NCBI GenBank assembly: GCA_023935145.1
Contig: CM043700.1
Location: 29,435,001-29,499,000 of the forward strand
Source of the DNA: Bretschneidera sinensis
Taxonomy: Eukaryota > Streptophyta > Magnoliopsida > Brassicales > Akaniaceae
DNA length: 64,000 bases
Direction of reading: 5' to 3'
The first letter of the stretch is position 1. Each line of letters opens with the position of its first letter. This document shows positions 10,241 to 21,858 of the stretch, piece after piece. Below the pieces are notes generated by a model. That model did not search any database and was not told the DNA's origin. It was given only the letters and a program-made list of their open reading frames with translations. A program made the translations under genes and the position numbers.

Positions 10241-11355
10241 CTAATCTGGTGCCATCATTATTGGGACAGAGGTTAGAACATCCTTCAGTGTGTTAAAAGC
10301 TGTCATACAATTATCAGTCCACTCGAATTTGGTATCTTTAGCTAACAATGCACACAGAGGTCTTGAAATCTTGGAGAAGTCCTTGATAAATCTTCTGTAA
10401 AAACTGGCATGCCTAAGAAAGCTTCTAACACCCTTGACTGTGAGAGGGGGAGGTAGCTTTGAAATAATGTCGATTTTGACCTTGTCTACCTCAATACCTC
10501 TGTTGGAAATGGAGTGACCCAACACAATGCGTTGTTGAACCATGAAGTGACATTTCTCCAATTTAGCACCAAGTTACTTTCTTCACATCTCTTTAGGATG
10601 CTCTCTAAATGATTTAGTCATTCATCAAAATTAGACCCAAAGACACTGAAGTCGTCCATGAATACCTCAATGTATTTCTCCACCATATCGAAAAATATGC
10701 TCATCATACATTTTTGAAAAGTGGCTGGTGCGTTGCATAATCCAAATAGTATTCTTCGATAAGCAAATTTACCGAAAGGGCATGTGAAGGTAGTCTTTTC
10801 TTGATCCTCAGGTGTTATGGAAATCTGGTTGTATCCATTGTACCCATCCAAAAAGCAATAGTAGTTGTGACCAGCTAATCTTTCTAACATTTGATCAATG
10901 AATGGCAAGGGGAAGTGATTCTTTGGAGTAACCTTGTTTAATCTTCGATAGTCAATACATACTCTCCAACCAGTTGTTTTTCTAGTGGGTATGAGCTCTT
11001 CATTTTCATTTTTCATTATTGTGATCCCGCTCTTTTTAGGAACAACTTGAACCGGGCTTACCCACTTTCTGTCGGAAATAGGGTAGATAATGCCAACATC
11101 TAAGAGTTTCAATATCTCGGCCTTTACTACCTCTTTTATGTGTGGGTTAAGTCTTATTTGAGCGTCTCGAGTGGGCCTTGCTTCATCCTCAAGGTATATA
11201 TTATGCATGCACTTGGACAGACTTATTCCCTTAATATCAGCAATGGTCCATCCAATGGCAGATCTATGCTCCCTTAGAACTCTTAATAATTTATTTTTTT
11301 CTCCAATATTCAAATTAGCAGCCACAATTACTGGTAATGTGTTCTTCTCTCCCAA
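10241..11355 (-). pseudogene. reverse transcriptase of element B
   Basis: Two open stretches (10618-11355 and 10241-10561) in different frames or divided by stops. The first contains the polyprotein linker (REHRSAIGWTIADIKGIS), RLNPHIKEVVKAEILKLLD, GWRVCIDYRRLNKVTPKNHF, FLDGYNGYNQI and FMDD at 10651-10662. The second contains EKCHFMVQQRIVLGHSIS and FYRRFIKDFSKISRPL (thumb). Catalytic Asp residues are all present. It ends near APD at the start of RNase H. Confidence 0.86.
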
Positions 11356-11373
11356 GTAAGCATAAGTTAAATG

Positions 11374-12028
11374 TTATAGCAGCTGCTTTAATTCCAAAGT
11401 TGGTGTCTGGACAATAGAAGGAAGAAGAGTGGTATTAGTAGGGATGAAAGTTTCAAATGGAGGAGCATACTTACTTGAATATTTTGGAGAAGCCTCAAGA
11501 AGGTATACAGCTTTTATAATGCTATTAGTGATATCTTTCGGTTCTTGCTCAATATTCACAGTTGTAAGGCTGTGAGTAAGGGTAGTCTCCAACGGATCAA
11601 CGTGTTGGACCTGAAAAGCTTGCTCAACAAAATTGTGTATCATACATACATTAAAGCATTCCATATCATCTTGAGGTAATCTTAATGCATCAAATATTTT
11701 GAATTCTATTTTTTTCTCTATTTACCTTCATACTTACTGTACCCTTTTTCACACAAATTTTTGTATCAGTGGTTCTTATGAAGGGTCTTCCTAAAATGAT
11801 GGGCAATAGTAATGGTATAGGGCATTCTTCCATATCTAACAAAATGAAATCTGCAGGTAAAATGAACTCACCTACCTTCACTAGGATGTCCTCAAGAATA
11901 TCCCTAGGTCTTTTTATACTTATATCTGCTAATTGTAAGGTAATGGAAGTTGGTTGTAACTCTCTCAATCCTAGGGTTTCAAATACTGTATAAGGTAGCA
12001 AATTTACAACCGCTACCAAATCTAACAA
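11374..12028 (-). pseudogene. aspartic protease and linker of element B
   Basis: 11690-12028 encodes the protease: LDLVAVVNLLPYTVF replaces LDLGASVNLLPY, so the D-T/S-G type active site has lost its Gly; the flap and C-terminal motif ILGRPFIRTTDTK are intact. A frameshift near 11690-11700 leads to the linker at 11374-11664 (ALVDPLE-like and TLTHSLTT segments). It matches 520-1150 of A. Confidence 0.78.
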
Positions 12029-12154
12029 TGCTCACTCAAATAATTGATCACCTATCCTACAGGGAATAGTAAAATTACACGGATCTTTTAGTTTCGATGG
12101 GAGTTTTCTTAATAATACGACACTTACCTCTTCAGTTAAGGCCACCGTTTCATG

Positions 12155-13834
12155 TTATTGAAATTTTCTTTTATGAGTGCAACAATCTTTTAGCAATTTA
12201 GCATAAGCTGGTATTTGTTGAATTGCATCTAACAAATGAATGTTTATTTCAACTTTTCGCAAGGTTTCAAAAACATCAAGCAATTTATTCTCTTTCTTTT
12301 GTTTTACTAACCTTTGTGGGAAGGGTGGGGCATTCACCTTCTTCATTTCACTCACATTTGATGCTATTGCAGATTCATCGGACCCTATCACCTTACCATT
12401 TCTGAGAGTCGTGACAGCTTTGAGTTGTTAATGAGCTGGAGTCTCACTTTGTGTTCTATTACTCATCTCTTTAGTCACTTGTCCCAGTTGTACCTCTAGC
12501 CTTTGGATGGCTTGTTCATGCTTTGCTGTTGTTTGCCTTAGTTCAGTCCAAAATTTCCTTTCTTCTACCATGAATTGGTCTCGTGAAGTCATGAGTTGTT
12601 GCTGTTAAGTCGCTAGTTGCCTCACAAGACTTTCAGGGTCATTCTTCTTTGGTTCAAGAGCAGTTTAGGTTGTTGGTTAGAAATTTCTTTGCTGCCCTTG
12701 ATTGTTTGGGTTGTTGCTCCATGAGAAGTTTGGGTGATTCCGCCATCCAGGGTTGTATGTGTTTGCATAGGGGTTGTTCTTCGGTGGATAATTATTTGGC
12801 CCCATAAAGTTGGCTTGCTCATGATCTGCAGAATATAAAGGACACATATCAGTACTATGATCAAACTATGAGCAAATGGCATATACCTGTAGTGGTGCAG
12901 CTGATGGGTTAGCTAAGGTATTCTGAGCGGCCATGGCTTTAACTAATAAGTCAAGTTTTCTCTCCACCGTGACCATTTGAGGAGATGATCCTCCATTTAA
13001 GCTTACCTCATACATACCCTTACTTTTGGTTATACGTCTACCACGAGGGGAGAACTGCTGCGTGTGTTCGCTCAGGGTTTCGAAAAGTTCCATTGCCTCT
13101 TCGCTGCTCTTCTCCATCAGCACCCCTCCACAACCTAAATCAACAATGTTTTTATTAGAATCACTTAAACCTTAATAAAAGGCTTGTACCAGTTCATCTT
13201 GGGGTAGGTTGTGGTGTGGGCAGTTGAATAGTAGCTCATTGAAGTGTCCCCAGGCCTCGAAGAACAGATCTCCATCCTTTTATTGGAAGGATTGTATTTC
13301 TTTTCTCATTTGCCTTGCCTTTTGGGCTGGGAAGAACTTCCTTAGAAATTTGCTTGCCAACTCATCCCAAGTGTAGATGGAAACTGCAGGCAAAGAATTA
13401 TACCATAATTTAGCATTATCTTTTAAGGAAAAAGGGAAAAGAATAAACCTTATTCCTTCTTGGTCTAAGCCTCGGATGTGCTGGAATTTGCAGAGGTCGA
13501 AGAACTCTCGAAGGTGCAAATGTGGATCCTCACAAGGTGTACCCCTAAAGTGAGTTAGTGCACTAAGTATCTGCGGGGATATGTAATAATTTCCTTCCAC
13601 CTTAGGTTGATACGCAATGCACGACGGTTGTTCGAGAATCTGCTGGATGAAGGATTGCTTCATCGGCCTCAGTTCAGGTGGTTATTGTTCAGCTATCTGT
13701 TCTGCCATTAGTATCTCTTCCTTAATTCCTTCTCCTATTTCTTATGCGTTATCTCTAAACCTTTTTCGGATAGACCTCTCAAGCTTGGGATCAAAGGGAA
13801 GGACTGCTGGATTCTTGGATCGTCGTCCGTGCAT
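12155..13834 (-). pseudogene. gag of element B
   Basis: Start chosen at the ATG at 13834 (MHGRRSKNPAV), in frame with the long gag segment after one TAA near 13741; the family IV gag starts with the same MHGRRS. The capsid-like domain is at 13280-13663 (FRGTPCEDPHLHLREF, AKLWYNSLPAVSIYTWDELA). 12866-13123 holds a coiled segment (VERKLDLLVKAMAAQN), followed by a damaged CCHC knuckle near 12820-12880 in which one Cys position and one codon are lost. The tail 12155-12391 (VNAPPFPQRLVKQKK) precedes protease. Gag builds the particle and binds element RNA. Confidence 0.82.
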
Positions 13835-14109
13835 GAATCAACGGCAGATATGTGAATGCAACAGTCAAATTCTGCTGCTCGGATGACTCTCTGCCTCAAT
13901 TATGCTTGATCGCACAAGAGAGTGCACTCGATCGCAAGTGGTACAGAGGGCTCTCCTGGTGTACCTGAAGCAGAGAAAGAGAAATTGATTAGGGTTTTTA
14001 ATGAAAAGAAGCAAAATAAGATAAAAACGATAATTAAAAATTGAATAAAAAGGAAATAACAATAATCAAATTAAATGAGAAGTTAATTCTAAAAAGAAAT
14101 TTAGCACAA

Positions 14110-14127
14110 TCCCCGACAACGGCGCCA
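14110..14127 (-). promoter_or_regulatory. primer-binding site (tRNA-Asp) of element B
   Basis: On the minus strand, TGGCGCCGTTGTCGGGGA lies 6 bp after the 5' LTR. It is complementary to the 3' end of plant tRNA-Asp except for one position (T for C). It starts minus-strand DNA synthesis. Confidence 0.88.
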
Positions 14128-14133
14128 AAAACT

Positions 14134-14967
14134 TGTTGGACGATTATCTACTTAAATAAGTATGCAAATAACCGTTCTAGTTTTACTTGCAAGTGCACAA
14201 GGTCTGTGGTAGCATAGTGTGCAAGTGCGAGATCATTTCCACAGGGATTGGTGAATTTCGTTTTAAAATTAGTTTCTTCAAGTTAAAAAGAGAAATAGTA
14301 ATTTAATTGTGAGTAAATAACAATAATGAGGTCATAGGGCCACGATATTCACTACTAATTATGCTTTCCCACTAACTAAGGTTTCAGTGCTCTAGCCTTA
14401 TCATGAATATCTAATGGTTGCCAACCTAAGGGCTTGGCCCACACCTTAGGCTAGACATAATTAAATCAAACAGAAAACTAAAACCGAAGAAGACTTGGGA
14501 GACGAGTCATCAATTCCTCTCCTAAGCTCTCTACTTCGAATCTAGAACGAAAATTTTGTGTTATGTGTTTTTACAGGGCTACTTATAGGGTCTTCATGGT
14601 GTCTCGAAACCCTAATTCCTTTTTGGAGTCGAAAGACTTCTTTTCAATTTTGGCTCTACCACCTCTGGAGTGATTGTGCTCAAGTGTATGCGGTATATGC
14701 TCGTGCGCATGTGTGCGCTCGAGCCTTCTTCAAGTGCGCTCGTGCTCTTGTGCGCTCGATCTTAAGGGAGGTGCACTCGAGTGCACCTTTCTGGATGGCA
14801 GAACTTGACTTTTGCTTCTAAAAGCTCCAAATTATTGTCTTTTTGTCCAAATCTTGTGAAAAACACATAAAACACGAAAATGAAGTAAAATCCATAGAAA
14901 TAGATAAATAAGTAACTTAACAAATGTAAATTAATGGGCTTAAATATGACTATTTAAGCACTTATCA
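14134..14967 (-). repeat. 5' LTR of element B, with an internal deletion
   Basis: 834 bp, same ends as the 3' LTR. Compared with it, ~450 bp are missing between the GGCTA at about 14450 and the GCTAGACATAATT that follows. GCTA is present at both edges of the lost segment in the 3' LTR (about 5900 and 6344), so short-homology deletion is likely. The TATA box (about 14581-14590, minus) and the repeat block (about 14670-14790) are retained; the lost segment is in the R/U5 side. Confidence 0.9.
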
Positions 14968-14972
14968 AACAT

Positions 14973-15905
14973 ATTAAACCTAGATCATTTACTTTTAGGC
15001 ATTTAAGGATTCACAAGTTTGACCTAAACTAACACGAGCACATTAGCACATAGTTGTGTGGGGTATGACATGTAATTTTAATTTGTATGTTTCTTTTGCT
15101 TGACTGTGAACCAGATGACCTGTTAGATTAACGCTTTGGCATAAGAAAATAGAAGAAAATTGTTATTTCTCAAAAAGAAAAAAATGCTCCAAAAGATCAG
15201 TAAACAAACTTTCCACTGAGTAACTGACCCTCTTGCCTCAGTAAGCAGTGAGTGTCATGTCAAAAGGTGGAAATTTTGCTCATTAAAAATAATTTTCCAC
15301 TGAGTAACTAACCCTCTTGCCTTAGTAATCAGTGAGTGTCACGTCAAAAGGTAGAAGTTCTGATTGGTAGCATTAAGACCAATAAAGTTTCGTAGCCTTT
15401 TTGACTCGAGTTAGTAAGTCCTAAGGGGTGTCTTTACACCCAATGCCCTAAAGCCATTTGGTTTGGGAGTCATTGGCTAAACACTCGTTACATGAGTCGA
15501 ATAGAAAGCTTAAGGGAACTAACTTGGGCAAAAATCTCACAAACAAAAGAAAAGAAGAAAATCTATGCCATTTTTGTTGATTCTAATAGGAAATTTGGTG
15601 AATCTTGAGACATCGAAACACTACACATTAGAATTATTTGGAAATCTAATCTTTTATGTGCTAGTTCACCACACACTAAAGTCAAAACTTGTAATGTCTT
15701 AAATTGCCTCATGAAAGTGATTTGCGTTCAAAACTCTTATTCATTGCAAAAATATGTTTATATTTGTTAAGCTTGCTCATGAATGCGCATCATAGTTTTG
15801 TCTAAAGACCTAAACTTTTATGGACACTATGAATATTGGATCTATCTATGTGTCGTTATTTTTCCTTTTAGTTTTCAGTTTTGTATTGCTAAGGGACTAG
15901 CAATA
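14973..15905 (+). other. 3' noncoding region of element A, right of B
   Basis: Continues A after the AACAT duplication. No coding sequence. It includes two copies of the 3'-region repeat (15210-15271, 15295-15355) and the shared block GAGTTAGTAAGTCCTAAGGG to about 15479. A-rich stretches are common. Confidence 0.7.
15210..15355 (+). repeat. two-copy imperfect repeat in the 3' region of A
   Basis: TTCCACTGAGTAACTGACCC, then TCTTGCCTCAGTAAGC, at 15210 and again at 15295 (period 85 bp), each followed by GTGAGTGTCA(T/C)GTCAAAAGG. ACTGAG and CTCAGT in each unit can pair. It is the sense-strand equivalent of 7433-7585 in B. Confidence 0.75.
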
Positions 15906-15921
15906 TGTAAGTTTGGGGGTG
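15906..15921 (+). promoter_or_regulatory. polypurine tract of element A
   Basis: TGTAAGTTTGGGGGTG just before the 3' LTR. The G5 run and its AAGTTT lead are shared with the two upstream PPT-like motifs at 5318 and 5419. Confidence 0.75.
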
Positions 15922-16625
15922 TAATAGGTGCTTAAATATTCATATTTAAGCCCCCTTATTTACATTTGTTAAGTCCTTAGTTATGTTAATTTAGTCAATT
16001 TTACTTCATTTTTGTGTTTCACATGTTTTTATAGGGTCTTGGAGAAAAAGAAGAATTTTTGGCACCTAAAGGAAGAAATCTGGAAATTCTAGAGCAGCTG
16101 CTAGCAAAAGTGCGATCGAGCGCACTATTGGGTGCGATCGAGCACATAAGCGCTCGGGCGCACACAAGAAGGATCGAGCGCAGCCTTACGATCAAGCACA
16201 CATGTAAGAGTGTGAACAGTAAAACGGCAGAACCAGTTTTGGAAATAGATGAGGTTTTATGTTTTAGGAAGTCTAGGGTTTCCTGAGTCTTCTAAGGTTA
16301 TTCAAACCCTATAAATACACCTGTAAACACACACAAAAGACAACACTTCTTTTATCTTTTGCTTAGCTTGGAACTGTAAGCTTTGGAGAGGATTGACAAC
16401 CTGTCTCCATAGTATTCTTCAGGTTTTATATTTTATGTTTAGTTTATGTTATAATGCTTATCTTAGACAGCATGTGTTACTAACTCTTTATAGGGCTCGA
16501 TTGAAGCCCTAGTTTATGCTATTGCAAAGATAATCAATGAATGTATATATGGGAAATAACAACATATTTCATGGGAATGTATATATGGGAAAGGTAATCA
16601 TGCTAGTTTATGCTCTTTATAGGGC
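15922..16625 (+). repeat. 3' LTR of element A, truncated
   Basis: Starts TAATAGGTGCTTAAAT (the TG end mutated to TA) and matches the B LTR on the opposite strand and the LTR at 63400. It contains a CpG repeat block (about 16111-16205), a CTATAAATAC TATA element (16309-16318), and the segment GGCTCGATTGAAGCCCTAG near 16494-16513. Homology is lost after ~16540-16625, where short pieces (CTCTTTATAGGGCTC; ATGTATATATGGGAAA) are duplicated. The last ~600 bp of the LTR are missing. Confidence 0.82.
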
Positions 16626-18531
16626 TCTATAATCATGAAATATGTTTTTAATACTGTAAAAAAATATTTATCTTTAAATTCTATAGATTGTATATTCATA
16701 AATCTAAAGTTAGATTATGGTTTTTGAAACCCTAGGTCAAGAAATTCAAGAAAGTGTTCTTGAATTGTTTATTATCATATGATAATAATTAAAGCGTTGT
16801 AGATTTTTTTTTTTCAAACAAATTACATCAATAACGATTGATTGTAAATAGTTTGTTGATCAAAATATGATTTTGAATAAAAAAAATTTATTTTAGAAAG
16901 TAAATTTAGATGAAAAATCGTGAAAATATACAGAAATTGTTAAGACAGTTGACTACCCTAAAGGGACAGTCGACTATACCCTTACAGACTCGATTTAAAA
17001 TTGGGAAAAAACTTTGGATAGTTGACTACGCCATCGAGACCTAATGAATTTTTGGACAGAGACTTTAGACAGTCGACTATCGAGGCAAGAAATTTTTTTT
17101 TTAAGAGTTTTTCAAAAGATTTTGAAATTGTTTCAATTTCTTTAAAAATTGAAAATTTGATTTTAATTAAATAAATTATTTAATTTTATTCTCAAAATTT
17201 TAAATTATATTGGTTTGATTAATTAAGAATTCTTTTTAATTTTAAAATAAAAAGTTTTAATAAATTGAAGTCTGATTTGGAATTGGAAATCTAATAAATA
17301 TAATTCCTATTTGGAATGAAATTAAGAAAATTCTTTGAAAGCCTTATTTAATTAGGATAAGAAATCTTAAAATTAAAGGCATAACTAGAATAAATTACAT
17401 TTAAATTTATGTATGCAATATGATTGCATGTATGTTCAATGATGAGTGATTATGAACTTGATACCAAATAATTGAGCTATATGATTGGTCGTTATTCAAT
17501 GCAATTGAATGTATGGCTATTATTTGGTGGATTGTAATATTTAATTATTTATTTTTGACATATGTAATTTTAAATGGAGTTTGCATTCGTCACCTCTCTT
17601 TTATCTATGGTTGTAAAATTCTATCTTCCTCTTATTGTAACTCCCATTGATTTTGAATTATTATGTAATGTAATTAGTAAAAATAGTTTGATGGGATTAG
17701 ATAAGACTTTTACATATAAAGTTGGAGGATAATCGAGTGTGCAAGGAAGCCATGGAGACCCATTTGAAGATTGCAAGGCACATGATGTGGGAATACGTGA
17801 AAGATATTATTGAAACCTAAATTAAGACCAATGATTCACTTAGTGACTCAAGTAAATCATGCACAAAAGTCCATAATCACCCAAAGTCAAATTTTATTTG
17901 ATATTATATGATGCATGATATGTATGTGATGCATATTTAACTAAATGATGAGACTAAAAACCAATTAAACTCCCTCATGAAAGTAATTTCTATTAAGTTG
18001 TAACGATAAGACATTCCTTCCTCCATTGTAGGGATATACATGATCTACTATTCTAAGTAAGTTTTACCATAGTCATGTGGGTTTAACATTTTAGGAGATT
18101 CACGATGCCTTATTAAATATATGATATAACGAGGCAAAAAAGTTATGGGTCGAAGAAACTATCATGTGATGGCTCATTGGTTCAATTACCTACACTTATG
18201 AAAATAGTGGGTTTGACTTAACTAGAATATATTGTCCAAGAAACTATCATGTGAGGATGATATATTTTAGAGTGTAATTGATAAGTGTTATCTACATGTT
18301 AAAAGTTTATTATAGCCATGAAACTATTATGTGAGGCTAATTTAAATGAGTAATGGGATCCCAATCCCCACTAGGAGACCTTTCAACGGGGTCTCATAAA
18401 TTTCATACTAAGGGATTATGGAATTCTGAAAGAATAGTGGGAAGTACCAATATGATTAAAGATCAAATATATTGGGGGATAATAAATCGAATAGATGCAA
18501 ATTTTTGGTTTTTGTTGACTTATAGATCACA
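16626..18531 (+). other. noncoding leader region of the copia-type remnant
   Basis: About 1.9 kb of AT-rich sequence without a gene. The right part (about 17,690-18,530) leads directly into a copia gag, so this is taken as 5' LTR plus leader, but I could not place LTR ends or a primer site. A short motif with GTTGACTA / GTCGACTA recurs at about 16,948-17,070 (four times), suggesting an eroded repeat. Confidence 0.45.
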
Positions 18532-19250
18532 ATGACCATCTTTAACCTACTATTCATAATTCTTGATATCAACAAGCTGATTGGGCCCAATTTTCTAGAG
18601 TGGCTGAGGAACATGGAAATTGTTCTCAATTTAGAGAAAATTAGATATGTTCTTGATCAAACGATTCTAGCAAATGTTGCTGAGAATGCATTAGAAGAAG
18701 AGGTTCCTACTTATGAGAAGTAGCAAGAGGATGATATTAAGGCTAGATGTTACATGCTAGTGTCGATGTCTAATGAGCTTCAAAAGCAACATGAGAAGAT
18801 GGAAAACACTTATGCGATGTTGCTTCACCTGCAAGATTTGTATGGTGAGCATAGTCGTACTGCGGGGTTCTAGATCTCAAAGGACCTATTTAGGATTAGA
18901 ATGCTTGAGGGATCATCAGTCCTTGAGCATTGATTGAAAATGATCAACCACATCGAGAAGTTAGACGGGCTCGATGTTAGTATGGGATCAGAATTATTTA
19001 ATGACTTGACCCTGTAGTCCTTTCTAGATTCATTGACGTAGTTTTTTATGAACTATGAAATGAACAAGATAGAAGTTACGCTTCCAGAGCTTCTTAACAT
19101 GTTAAAGACTATGGAGAAACCAATCAAGAAAGGTAAGGCACTCATTATACTTGTTGATGGGGCTACTTCTTCTAAGTCAAAGGGAAAGAAAGTCTCAAAG
19201 AAGAAGAAGAAATCATTTAAAGCAAAAAAGACGTGTCAACAAGGCTAGTT
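18532..19250 (+). pseudogene. copia gag remnant
   Basis: The frame opens with an ATG at 18532 and shows the N-terminal copia gag signature KLIGPNFLEWLRNMEIVLN, then YVLDQTILAN. Stops occur at ~18,721, ~18,870 and later, with gag-like text between them (LKMINHIEKLDGLDVSMGSE; LPELLNMLKTMEKPI). The Lys-rich stretch near 19,180-19,240 precedes the zinc knuckle. Gag forms the particle; this one is dead. Confidence 0.78.
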
Positions 19251-19830
19251 CTTTAAATACCAATAAGGAAGTAGAAAAGTGCTTCCATCATGGCAAAGAT
19301 GGACACTGGAAGAGAAACTACAAAGAGTATCTTGCGAGTTTAAAAAGAAAGTCTTTAGAAGGTATGCCCAGTTTATTTCTCATTGAGATCAATTTGACAA
19401 TAAAAGATACTTTTAATTTGGTATTAGATACCGGATGTGGTTCACACATTTGCAATAATTTGTATGGACTAAGAAGAAGCAAGAAGTTGAGTGAAGGAGA
19501 AGTCACCCTTTGCCTTGGAAATTGAGCGAGTGTTGCTGCATTAGTCGTAGGGACTTATTACTTAGTTTTACCATCTTTAAAGATTTTGGAATTAAAGAAT
19601 TGTTTTTATATGTCTGTTTTGATTAGGAATATTATTTTAGTTTCTGTTTTAGATAAACAAGGTTATGAACTATCTTTTAAAACCCGTTTATGTTCATTTT
19701 CTTTAAATAATGAGTTATTTGGCATACTTATAAATGATTTTTATATTCTAGAATTGAATGGTAATATACTGCTTATTGATCAACAAGGTAATAAAAGGAA
19801 AAGAGATGAAATTAATCCTTCCTATGTATG
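19151..19830 (+). pseudogene. copia zinc knuckle, protease and pre-integrase linker remnant
   Basis: After a frameshift, KCFHHGKDGHWKRNYKEYL (about 19,277-19,333) is a CCHC knuckle in which two Cys have been replaced (CFHH for CFHC, NY for NC). The protease follows, with NLVLDTGCGSHICNNLYGL containing the D-T-G active site. A TGA near 19,523 ends the stretch; the linker resumes at 19,586 and runs to 19,831. Confidence 0.78.
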
Positions 19831-20227
19831 ACATCTCAAACTTAGTCATATCAATGAGAGTATAATTAGCAAGTTGACTAAAGACAGATACTTTAATTCA
19901 TTGACTTTATAGTCATACCTAGCATGAAAATCTTGTCTCATAGGAAAAAATGACTAAGACTCCATTTAGTTGACATAGGGAAAGAGATGCTGACATATTA
20001 GGATTGATCCACACAAATGTTTGTGGACCATTAAGATCAGTTGCTAGGTGAGGTTATTCTTACTTCATTACTTTCACCGATGACCATTCGAGGTTATGGT
20101 ATGTGTATCTTATGAAGTACAAATTTGAATCCTTGAGAAGTTTAAGGAATTCAAATATGAAGTATAAAAACAAACTGACAAAAGTATCAAAGTTCTTCGA
20201 TTTAGTCGAGGAGGTGAATACTTAACC
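19831..20227 (+). pseudogene. copia integrase remnant, 5' part
   Basis: HLKLSHINESIISKLTKD is the pre-integrase motif; then, with stops and a frame change, VCGPLRS and YSYFITFTDDHSRLWYVYLM mark the start of the integrase core. It is cut at about the position of the conserved GGEYL segment (EEVNT after LVEEV), exactly where the LTR at 20228 begins. The rest of the integrase is absent. Confidence 0.72.
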
Positions 20228-20940
20228 TGTTGGAAAATCACCTTCTTGCGGAATCCCAGGTTATGATCTTTCCAAACACCCAAGTCCACAATGACTTGTA
20301 ATAAAACCGAAACAAAACAGGAATCAAACCAATCAAAGAAAGAACACAAGCAATTGTTATCGAGGTTCGACAATTTGCCTATGTCCCCGTGAGCTCCTCC
20401 GAGCTCTATGCACTAAATCAATGGAGTTCTTACAATTACAACAACACCTCTTCAAGAATCCTCATGTTCTTGAAGAACGAAAGAAGAGAAAAAGAATGTG
20501 ATAAGGACTAGTGTTTCCTTGGAATTTTCCCCAAGAAAATTTCAATTACAAAGCTCCTGAATCCCCAATCTATACTACTCTCTCTCTAAACAACCAGCCT
20601 CTCTTGAATGAGTCTCCCCTGTGTTTAGTGTCTTTGCACTCTCACACAACCATGTATTCTATTTCACACACATTCACATGTCATTCACATCACACCACAT
20701 CACATGTTCTGCACACCTTGAATGGCTCCTAGATGACCCTTTATATAGGTTAATGACTTCCTCATCCAATTTCTGAGATCAATCTCAACCTTTAGATCTC
20801 AAGAACCAAAGACTCATGGCTCTCTAAGAGTCTAAGTAATCTTGTGCGTTTTAACTAAGTCTCACGCACTATCTCAAAGTGCTAAAAACCATGCTCCAAG
20901 TGTGTCTGGCGCTGCGGCCCAGGAAGGGCTGGAAGAAACC
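20228..20940 (-). repeat. truncated copia-like LTR inside the copia remnant (same family as H)
   Basis: Starts TGTTGGAAAATCACC and reads, on the minus strand, as the 3' end of an LTR of the family seen at 62449-63399: shared blocks include CCAAACACCCAAGT and CGAGGTTCG with CCCCGTGAG. A minus-strand TATA (TATATAAAGGG) lies at about 20738-20748. Homology stops near the GCGCTGCGGC stretch (~20,910-20,940), so U3 is incomplete. No target duplication was found, and most of the host integrase is missing on the right side, so this is a rearranged insertion. Confidence 0.65.
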
Positions 20941-21858
20941 TCATTATAAAACTTGTAAGATATGTAGAGCACCAGAGATATATAGCTATCTCATCGAGCG
21001 TGACATAAAAGTACACCTTATTGAGAATAAGGATCATTTGAACTATAAGAAAGTGATGCTAAACATCAATTTAAGAAAATGACTTGAAGCATGAAATCTT
21101 AAATGGAGTCAATGTATTCTAACCAAGTTTGGACCTTGGTTGACCTTCCTAAAGGTATTGTACCTATTGGTTGCAAATCAGTCTATAAAAGAAAAATGGG
21201 TGCAAATGGAAAGGTAAAGACCTTTAGGACAAGGTTAGTAGTGAAAGGTTACAAACAAAGATAAGGAATTGACTTTGATGAAACTTTTTCTCTTGCAGGT
21301 ATGCTGAAATCCATCAAGATCTTGCTCGCAATAGCTACACACTCTGATTATAAGATATGGGAAATGGATGTTAAAACTGCCTTCTTCAATGCTAACACAG
21401 AAGAAGATATATACATGGAGAAACCATAGGATTTTTCATTCGATGGTAGTGACCACAAAGTGTGCAAGCTATAAATATCAATTTATAGATTAAAGCAAGC
21501 TTTTTCGAAGTTAGAACATATGATTTGATGAAGCAATCAAAATATTTGGTTTTCTTAAAAATGTGGATGAACGGTATGCATATAAAATAACTAGTGGGAG
21601 TGCGATTAAATTTGATATTGTACATTGATGACATACTACTCATTAGGAATGATGTAGGTATGTTACAGTTAGTCGAAGTCTATCTTTCAAGAAACTTCTC
21701 CATGAAATATTAGGGAGAAGCATCTTATATTATGGAAATAAAGGTCTACAGAGATAGATTTAAAAGGATGCATGGCTAGTCATAATTTACATATATAGAT
21801 AAAATGTTGAAGAGGTTCAACATATAAAAATCCGAGAGAGGATTGTTACCTTTTCGGC
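20941..21858 (+). pseudogene. copia reverse transcriptase remnant
   Basis: Starts with the segment between integrase and RT (PEIYSYLIERDIKVHLIEN), then the RT: KVLYLLVANQSIK-like fingers, RTRLVVKGYKQR, GIDFDETFS, KIWEMDVKTAFFN (first catalytic Asp) and YIDD at 21621-21632. Stops are interspersed (21,066, 21,265, 21,430, 21,474). It is recognisable but inactive. Confidence 0.78.

Larger units (their letters stand above)
5575..14967 (-). mobile_element. Element B: complete-structure family I Athila/Tat-like retrotransposon
   Basis: Two LTRs (5575-6859 and 14134-14967), internal region 6860-14133, and a perfect AACAT duplication (5570-5574 and 14968-14972). On the minus strand the order is 5' LTR, tRNA-Asp primer site, gag, protease, RT, RNase H, integrase, 3' noncoding region, polypurine tract, 3' LTR. 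Each coding domain has stops or frameshifts. It lies inside element A of the same family in reverse orientation, so A and B form a large inverted pair. Confidence 0.93.
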
